Below are positions 52,426 to 64,000 of a stretch of DNA of 64,000 nt, piece after piece. A program made the position numbers and the translations under genes. Every line of letters starts with the position of its first letter. The first letter of the stretch is position 1. Origin of the DNA: Lethocerus indicus (taxonomy: Eukaryota > Arthropoda > Insecta > Hemiptera > Belostomatidae); NCBI GenBank assembly GCA_019843655.1, contig JACDQD010000006.1, forward strand, positions 16,138,246-16,202,245. Direction: 5' to 3'. The notes under the pieces were generated by a model, which saw only the letters and a list, made by a program, of their open reading frames with translations, searched no databases and was not told where the DNA came from.

Positions 52426-54596
52426 ATGAGTGCTAAGAGACTATCGCTTTCCGACCAAAAAAACAAAAAAAGGCTTCTAAAATCGGTTAAAAATGTTTTG
52501 GCAAGCTCCAACGAGTCATTTTGGTACGTTTCATACAAATTGCAATCATTCTTCTTTAGACCAGTTTGAATATTATTAGTTAACATTTGTTTACGTGATT
52601 TCCCCAGAAAATGCCGTAACGATGGTTCATTGTTGTATATAATGTTATTAAATCGTGAGTCCGTAGACTTTTGAAGCCAGCAATTATGTCTCATTTTAAT
52701 GTGTTGGACATGCACCTAAAAATTTTAAATAAACGCTTTAAAAAATGCAAAATAAATAAAAGTTAATACCTAGCTTCAAGTGTTTACCTATTTCGGTAGT
52801 CTGGGAGTAAGATAGTAGTAAATTTACATGTAATTCTTTTTTGGATTTTGTTTTGGATCATTTGGGAATTTTGATGATTACACTATAATAATTCATATCA
52901 CTGGAAGATTTTGTCTAGTATTCTATAACAATTCAACAAATTCTCTTATTATTCAATTATTCTTTTAATTATTTTCAGGCCTGTATTATCACCTTCTGAT
53001 ATCACTCCATTTATAGACAAACTTGAAAAGTAAGTAAGTTTGATTTAGTAATTCTAGCATTTAAATATGGTTAGATTTTTTACATATTGTAAATTTTAGA
53101 TTCCTTCAGTCTGCAAAAGTTGACAAATTAAAACTTTCATGGTCTCAGAAAAGACTGCTCCCCAAGGAAGAAAGAAAGGAAAAGGAACTGTTGTTAGTGA
53201 AGGAGCTGCCCATAGAGAAGCAGAAGGAGTACGAAGAAGCTATGGAATTGAGGTATCCACATTTCATTAGTATGACCTTATATAATTGACTTTACAGTAC
53301 ACTATTAGTAGGGCTCAAATAATTTAGCTCTGCAAAGTTTAATTATTTTTAATTAGAACTTACCATTGTTAAACTTTAGACTTGGATTTCAGTTCTATCA
53401 TTCCTTTGTTATGAAGAACTGCTTCCACTAATAAAATGTGAACATAATGTCACAATACTAAATAAAGTGTAAAGAGTTAAAGTATAATGGGAGTATGTCT
53501 CAAAAAAAGTGTAGAATAGGTGGGACCCACAACTCAATGGTAAAAAAACTGTACCTACCATATAATATTTATAAATCCATCATCAGATTCACATGCTTTC
53601 TTAAATTTTAACTTAAAGAAAATAATGCTATTTTTGGTTTTATTGTTATCCCAAGGAAGTGCCTCTTGTTAGGAGTTAATTCAGTGTCACAGGGGATTGA
53701 AGGTGGTAATGCTGCGTGTTGTCTCATAGCAGAAGAAGCATCACCCAGAATGTTGGTTAAACATATTGTGACTATGGCATTTAATGCGAAAGTCCCAGTC
53801 CTTGTAGTTCCAGATTTGAAAACAGCAACTCAGAAATCTCTAGGGTTCTCTTGCCTTGCTTTGGGTTTTAAGGTATGTTTTAAAAAAATTATGGAAGCTA
53901 ATGATGGATCTGTTTGCATTGATTATATGAAAAATACAAGATACATGCTTTTATTTTTTTGTATACTGATTACAGAAATCTGTATTGCTGGAAAAGGCCC
54001 ACATATTTTATGAAATATGTGAAACTATTGACAAATTGGCAGAGTCAGTTTGTCCACAAGAGTCATCTGATTTACCTTCTGTTGACAATGTGAACAAAAT
54101 TCTAATGTCACTAGGGACATTCATAAAGAGAAATAGATTTAGTCTGAAAGAAACAGATGAAAAGTCACTATACTTATTCAGAAAGTCAAATGACACCAGA
54201 GTGTTCAAACCAAAGTCACATCTTCCTAGGGAAAAGGATGATGCTATAGTAATTGACCAGCAGTTCATACCCCTGAGTACTGAGAGTAACTCTTCTGATG
54301 TTCTGAGATCAAGAAAAATTCATACATCAGATTCTGGGTGGGAAAAAGATTTGAATTTAAAGCGAACACTTGTACAACAAGAGAGAATAGACACAGATGA
54401 TGAGGATGTAGATATGGAAACAGAAGAGCTGTTTTCAGTGGATACTAAGCCATCATCTGGGGAACAAAAATTTCCTGCCATTACAGGAAACAGAAACCCA
54501 GTTTTTAGAAGTTACAAATATGCTAAAGTATTCAGGGTTCAAAGTAATCCCAACAAAATAAGAAAGAATAAGAACAAATTGAAGTTTAAAAAATGA
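52426..54596 (+). CDS. RPP38: RPP38 RNase P/MRP subunit p38, L7Ae family
   Basis: Exons 52426-52523, 52979-53029, 53100-53252, 53656-53872 and 53976-54596 close to 379 residues; human is 283. RPP38 is an L7Ae/L30e-fold kink-turn binding subunit of RNase P and MRP, acting in tRNA and rRNA processing in the nucleolus. The L7Ae-like core spans KCLLLGVNSVSQGIEGGNAA, EEASPRMLVKHIVTMAFNAK and FSCLALGFKKS, matching human GVNEVTRALER and LALAFKK. The tail SNPNKIRKNKNKLKFKK parallels human PNPNKIRKPPKSKK. The extra length is an acidic, Ser-rich linker in the last exon. The N-terminus MSAKRLSLSDQKNKKRLLKS is basic. Confidence 0.93.
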
Positions 54597-56514
54597 CTTC
54601 AAAGAATTGGAGAACAGATAATTGTTTTATGTAATTTTTAAGACTACATGGCAGACTGCAATTTATTAATTGAAAATAAGTTTTTCATACATTCAGAAAT
54701 ATATACATTTGAATGAATTACAGTATTGAAGATTTTGCTAGAATCTTTGTTGTTTAATTGCACTGTCTGGACTCGATGTCCATTTACACTCAACAACAAT
54801 ACACAGTATTGTACACTAACTTGTTATATAAACAAAAACCTAGCAACAAGATTTGTATAAATCTTACCGACAAATGTTTTAAATGAAACACAGTATTTCT
54901 GGATTTTATACAGCTAAAGGTTACAACTTTATGGGCCATTTAATACAATACTGAACAATTTCTTCATTAAACAAAAAATTGAGTTATGGATTTATTGCCC
55001 AAGCGATATGTACAAAAAATAAGGTCTACATGTTTTCTGCATACTCGGCATCAATGAATGACATTATACTAAATCACTTGTCACAAGTCTATAACATCAT
55101 TTTTTATTTAATGAAAACATTTTGACGAATAATAATAGTGAGTAAAAAAGATTCTATGGGTGCAGATTCATTGAAAGTCATGCATCAGCATTTAGAGATT
55201 TCTGATTATATAACACAACCACAACAAATTATCTAACATACAAACACAACAAATGTAAATGTATAACATTTAAGTAAGATTCCATTAACCATGAACAACG
55301 CCAACAACTTTTAAAATTTACTGCTCTGAATTTTCTCAGTCATGATAATCTAATAAATTTTATTACTTATAAAATATTTATATAACCATCTTATTTACAA
55401 CATATAACAATCCAGTGTTTTAACTATTTCAGCTTACATTGTAATCATCAAACATTATATTAATACACACATATAAATAAATAATATATTGATACACGGT
55501 ATCATATTAGCAAATAAATGGGCAAATTTAAAGTTACAGTTATATCGTATTAACAAATATTCTTCAATATGAAGATTTATCACTCTTTAATGTTAAGAAT
55601 CTTTGTTCTTACCATACATTAAAGAGAACTGGAAGAGGCAATACCACAATTTGTTGAAACACTAATTTGGTTATAAAAGTTAAATCATAAATTAGTTCAG
55701 AATTACTTAATTTTATAATGTATATTATATTCTATAATAAAATGCTGAAAAGTGAGGATATTTAATTTTTTTATTGTACATAATTGGTTTTCAAAATATA
55801 TTATAGAAATTTGACTCCCTTCTCCCATTCTTTTAATTAAGTAAAATCATAATATGTAAATAAACATTTCAGTAAATAATTGTACAGTTTTTTTATCCCA
55901 AATTGATATATTGTAAATAAGTCATCTGAATAAATGTTTTGAGCTAAGTGTAAACTTGCTTTTTGAATTGTTAAATTTTCTAACATATTTCTACAACCAT
56001 TTCATCTATAATAAAAAAATATAATAGTATTAGTTCTAAGAGCTATGGTTAAAAAAATAAATATTACAAAACATAGTACTGTCTTGCAACAAATTCCACA
56101 TGACAGCATAATCTGGTGTTAAAAATAATTTCAAGTTTTTCTAATTAAAATAAATGAAAGTTTATTTAATATAAATACTGTTAATTCAATGTCACAATCA
56201 AGATTTAAAAATATTAGTAATAGTCAATGCCAATTTTACTTCAATGCAATTAAAATTAATTAATTGCATGAGTAATGTATTCTCTATTATGCAAGAGAAT
56301 TAGCAAAATAAAAATCTAAATCATATTTGCAAATTTTGTGGCATCTCGAAGGAAGTAAGTATGCCAATTATCAATTTGCATCTATCTGCAGATATAACAA
56401 ATGTTATAAATGATTAAAAACAAATTAATGATTCAGTATTATTAAATTTTTCCAGTACTTGCTAATGGATCATGTTGCATTTTCAATTAAATAACCCAGA
56501 TATCTAGGATGGAA
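54597..56514. other. AT-rich 3' region downstream of RPP38
   Basis: No recognisable coding exon. CpG-poor AT-rich DNA likely including the RPP38 3' UTR. No AATAAA is close to the stop codon; the nearest plausible plus-strand signals are several hundred bases or more downstream. Confidence 0.5.
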
Positions 56515-56792
56515 TCATTTAAGTACGAATTTGAACTTCATGGTCCAATTGTGAAAAATCACATACACGAATAGCAAAATGTATAGCATTAGACAAAGAA
56601 GTAACTGTGTGACGGAGGTCAACAAATACAATGGTAGAGCAATAAGACATGTACCAGCAATATTCACAACACCTAAAGTTATAAATTTAGAGATAAGTAA
56701 TTAGCCCAATATAAATTACAGATTTCATATTATAGACATAAAACTTTACCCCACATGACAGATAAGACAGTATACACCAATGAGAAGTCCAT
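56515..56792 (-). CDS. Candidate small membrane protein, two exons, unrecognised
   Basis: Exon 56792-56750 starts at ATG (MDFSLVYTVLSVMWG) with donor GTGGG|GTAAAG. Exon 56672-56515 has acceptor aactttag and ends at TGA. Joined in phase they give 66 residues with two hydrophobic segments (VNIAGTCLIALPLYLLTSVT and LLLCLMLYILLFVYVIF) and a short basic tail (NWTMKFKFVLK). Several CpGs are retained in a CpG-poor zone. I do not recognise the family. AT-rich DNA readily yields hydrophobic frames, so chance is possible. It could also be the 3' end of a longer gene or an alternative 3' end of the ZC3H12-type gene just upstream. Confidence 0.3.
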
Positions 56793-57299
56793 CGGATCAT
56801 TGCTTTTCAATGACTATTTTTTTTAGTAAAGGTCGATCTGCCCAGTAAAATTCCTTTTATCCAGTACCCAAATAACTAATGAATTTAATAATGTTCAGGC
56901 ATACATCAGTAATAATTTAAAATAACACTAAAAGTGCTTGCCTCTAGTTATAACTAATATTGTTTTAATTAAATCAAGTTTTCCTCATTTCTGCAAAAAC
57001 GTATTTCTACATATTTTACTTTTTACATACTTTCCACAGTTTCTGAATATTGTTATCAGAAATATTGTGAAGCGTAAATCATTATTGCCGGGATATTTCA
57101 ACCATTCAATAAACACCGAATAAAAAGAACTTTACATTGGTTAGTCTTTAATCTAAATTAAAATTCAGCGACCACATATCAATTGGGAAGCCAATAAACA
57201 AACTACAATTTCTATTTACACAGATTTAGGATTTATAAGGATAATAATTTATCGAGCTTAAAATTAGTGGCAGAGGTCTCTAACGACAGAGGAAATAAT

Positions 57300-60780
<3,481 letters not shown>

Positions 60781-63700
60781 CTGCAACAAAAGAAAAGCAA
60801 TCATTTTAGAATGACTCCTCCAGGATGTAATAGGTACTTTCTACCCTAATAAAATTACCGCTACAATTGTAAGCGCGATGCAAATATTATTTCATTTCTA
60901 TTTACTCCAGGCGAAGCTGAATTATGCCGATAAGCATTTTACACATATACAATAACACATAAAACATTCATTCGTCCTTGAATAGGAATGACTCAAATAT
61001 GTCTGACCAAAGGACGCGATTCCATTTATGGCCGAGTGAAATTAAACGGATATCGAAAACTAATTATAATGTAATAATAAAAACAACAAGTTAGCAGCCA
61101 CTGTCAGAAAGACGTAGACTTCCGCAAATCGAACAACGCCAGAGATTGTTTGTCTGGCCTGAGTCATTTCTTATGAGTCAAATTGTTGCGCGTTGAACAT
61201 TTAAGGCATTAAACTATTAACTTATATATTATAGCGTTTATGGAAGTCTGCAGCGTAATACTTTATATGTTTTTGACGTAGTTTGCATATCCAGCGACAA
61301 TGGTGGAGAAACCCGGAGATGAGAGGAGTTGTGACATTCCGGTTGACACACTACTCAAAACACGGATTCCTGGCGGGTGTTGAGATCCCTTACATCTCAG
61401 TGTAATTAGTAATACGCATCTCGCCAGAAAGACGGAGGTAGAAGTAAAAGTGAAAAGACTAATAAATAATCTCCTAACTCGATTCAAGGGAAAAGAGTTA
61501 ATCAGATTTAATGAGAGGGTACTGTTATTATGAATGGAAGAGGTGAACAGAAAACGGGGAGGGGGCCCTCTGGGCGGTGGCACAAGGTCGCCAGATCCAG
61601 TGCATTCTCCTTATCTCACTCCATCGCTTACTCTCCCCCCTAACTCCATCTCTCTCTCTCTCTCAACGACTCTTTACCAATGGCTAGATCCGCTTCGGGT
61701 CGCCTCGCCCCTGGCGGCCACGCACCGACGCACTCTGTCCCCGCCCGATCAGTGAAAGTAGATCTACCCCCCCGAGTTGACGTTTTACACTTATCCCCTC
61801 TACATTCAGGAATGGAAGAGGAATTCCACCCAGTCGAGAGCTCCGGACGCCTCACCCAAGGGCCCAGATGAATGGAACGGAACTATCGACTCGATTAATA
61901 AACTAGCATCACGACTCGTTCGAATATCATAAAAGACATGGCTCTCGTACAGTGTAAAGGAAATATATATTCTGCAGTATTTTCTGCAGGTTTAAATTCA
62001 GTTCAAATACAACGAACAGGGCTGCCCGGAAGTTGAATGCCCAAGTTGGAGAAAGCGAAACAGAACAACTGGAAACGAGGAAACAATTTTCTCCTCTATA
62101 ACAAGCTTAAATGCTATGGCTCAATCTATAGCAGTATGGACATAATGGAGAATATGAAATCCAAACCAGCGTGCGATTTTAAAAAAACAATTAATTTAGC
62201 ATTCAGTAAAAATCACATACCACCATTTTACTCCCTTTTCAAAATCCAAGTAGGTGGTATTAACGAATATTACCCCCTTGTGGAAGTAATAGGAAGGCGG
62301 ATATTCGACCTGTGGCATTTTGATGACACACACGCGGTAAATAAATTTCCTCCCTTTCGTGAATTCACTAGGTTCGAAGATACGTTTAAAAAATGGAGTC
62401 ATATTTAAAAGACGGGGAGAGTGAAATCGGGTTTAAATAATTGGCATCGGAGGAAGGGGTCGACCCGAACCGGATGCGATCCGGCCCGTGGAAAGCTAAA
62501 AGGCAACGAGGCCAAGAAACGGCCTTCTGTTGTCCGAGTCCCGTTCAAGACGGAGCAAAAGGGGGTTGTCGGCGTACATTTAATCTGGGTACACGTCGGC
62601 CACCGGACAGGCGGCAAGTGGGCCGAAACTCGGGTTTGGACATTCGAGTTATAACAGACGGGAGGCGGGCAAACCGGGGGCAGTTATTAAAAGGCCCGGT
62701 GTGCCGCAACAAGTGAAAGTGATGACCGGGGGAGGAGGGGGCTTCACACAATCAATATACGCAGATTGCCCAGAGAGGACGGCGGGTCCATCCTCGGTCG
62801 AGGGTACGGCACCCCGGGTCCGATATTCAGTTTTATTTCGAAATCACATAGTACGAGAGATGTTCGCAAAAAGAAAATTGCAGCCTCCGTAAATGTCAGA
62901 AAGCCACGCTTTCGGTCGATTCTTCTTTTTTACATGACGGAAGGAGCAGTTATTGCCACACGCTCGTATTAGGTTCGGTCCCAATTATGCTCAAGTTCAC
63001 GCGGGTTAATGAAGCGAGGATGACGAGACGGAGTTCGAAATTGATCCGGCCGATAGGCCGACCGAAAAGAGAAAACGACGGCCGAACCGACAGGCCGCCG
63101 ATAACAAAAGGTTGACAATCTTCTCTCATAAAAACCCCCGGCTGAAGGTTGCCCCTACGCAGATCCGCATTCGCCTCTCGGTCCGCCCATCCACCGCCGT
63201 CTGCACCTGCCGATGAACTTTTAAAATATACGTTCCGTCCCACTTCCAGCAAGGTTGTTTATCGACGATTCGATCACGGAAAATTGGCGTAATTCGTCCC
63301 AATTTACATATCCGCTGCCTTTTGAGACAAGAACGCATGCGAGCAAATCCGGGATTCAGTCAGGACTAACAGCAAGATTCACTTCATAACACCTTCTTTA
63401 CCGAGTTTAAGATTTCATGAAAATATAAACCAAGAGATGTTTTATAATATTGATATAAGATTTAAGTGTTATTTTTTTAAATATAACCAATAACCAGTTT
63501 TTCACAAGCAGAACCCATGACCGTCTGGGGTGTGGCTAGCTGACGTGTAATCCAGCCATTGGATGCCCATTTCGCAAACGCAGATCCGGCTCTGTGAATC
63601 CGCATTCTAATTTTTATTTTCCTCGTACAATCCATTAAATCCTAAAATTACAATGTCTGACACTACACTGAAACACCTTGAAATTTATACGAGGCGATAC

Positions 63701-64000
63701 GCTTCATTTGTTTCTGGAATTTGATCAGAAAATGTTCCAGTTCGTTTCAAAAATTTAATGACATTCCACTGCAATTAATTTCCATTACTCATAGCTCGTG
63801 TGTGCATCGCCAGATATGTTAGTTATGCAAAACTATATCGGCAGGTTACAAAACTAAATCAGGTACTGCTATGATGAATTTAGCAGGATTATTTAGAAAG
63901 CCTCACGGGGTTGTAATTTTGAATTGGTGAATATTGTTGTAAAGGTGGGAATGCCCGGCGGTGATTCTCGTTCCCAGCGCCGGCGGAGACATTATAAATT
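60781..64000. other. GC-rich region upstream of the ZC3H12-type gene
   Basis: No exon was recognised, although the missing 5' exon(s) of the ZC3H12-type gene must lie here or beyond. About 61520-61870 and 62420-63350 are GC- and CpG-rich. A (TC)n tract lies at about 61649-61662. The frame at 62037-62408 (123 codons) has no family resemblance and its antisense strand is also open, so it is not called as a gene. Confidence 0.5.
61649..61662. repeat. Short (TC)n tract
   Basis: A run of TC dinucleotides within a pyrimidine-rich stretch upstream of the ZC3H12-type gene. Confidence 0.7.

Noticed and set aside
62037..62408. 123-codon plus-strand frame
   Set aside because: The antisense strand is open over the same region and no family or splice signal supports it.

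Overview
This window is nuclear DNA from an animal, almost certainly an insect. It has spliced genes with GT-AG introns of about 50 bp to 10 kb, AT-rich non-coding DNA, relics of non-LTR, SINE and hAT elements, and proteins that resemble the fly and other insect family members I know. The sharp mosaic of CpG-poor and CpG-rich DNA suggests a lineage with gene-body DNA methylation. A hemimetabolous insect such as a hemipteran is plausible, but that is inference.

Layout, left to right. Positions 2083-31371 (minus) hold a very large ubiquitin hydrolase gene, USP48. Thirteen exons are packed into 23.6-31.4 kb. Three more exons are isolated at 14.1, 11.8 and 2.2 kb, separated by introns of about 9.9, 2.1 and 9.5 kb. 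The 3' end lies off the left edge. Most of 1-23.5 kb is therefore intron, carrying a TA microsatellite, a tRNA-derived SINE relic, a reverse-transcriptase fragment and a hAT-like end. Head to head with USP48, across a CpG-rich promoter, is MAD2L2/REV7 (plus, about 32.3-34.6 kb). It is followed by a decayed partial copy of itself and by a CCDC169-like coiled-coil gene (plus, 35.5-36.9 kb). The sphingolipid delta4-desaturase gene DEGS1/ifc (minus, 37.5-40.7 kb) converges on it.

Positions 40.7-47.9 kb are CpG-rich and mostly empty apart from transposon relics and one unspliced 257-codon ORF with no recognised family (46060-46833, minus). Next come UTP25 (minus, 48.0-52.3 kb) and RPP38 (plus, 52.4-54.6 kb), whose start codons are 149 bp apart. 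Then, after a long AT-rich 3' region with a weak candidate small membrane-protein gene, comes a Regnase/ZC3H12-type RNase (minus, 57.3-60.8 kb) whose 5' exons were not found. The last 3.2 kb are GC-rich with nothing recognisable.

Two head-to-head pairs join related functions: USP48 with MAD2L2 (genome maintenance and ubiquitin) and UTP25 with RPP38 (nucleolar RNA processing). Exons of the known genes were joined by eye using splice signals and reading phase. Phases close across all 16 USP48, 9 UTP25, 6 DEGS1, 5 RPP38, 6 CCDC169-like and 6 ZC3H12 exons seen.
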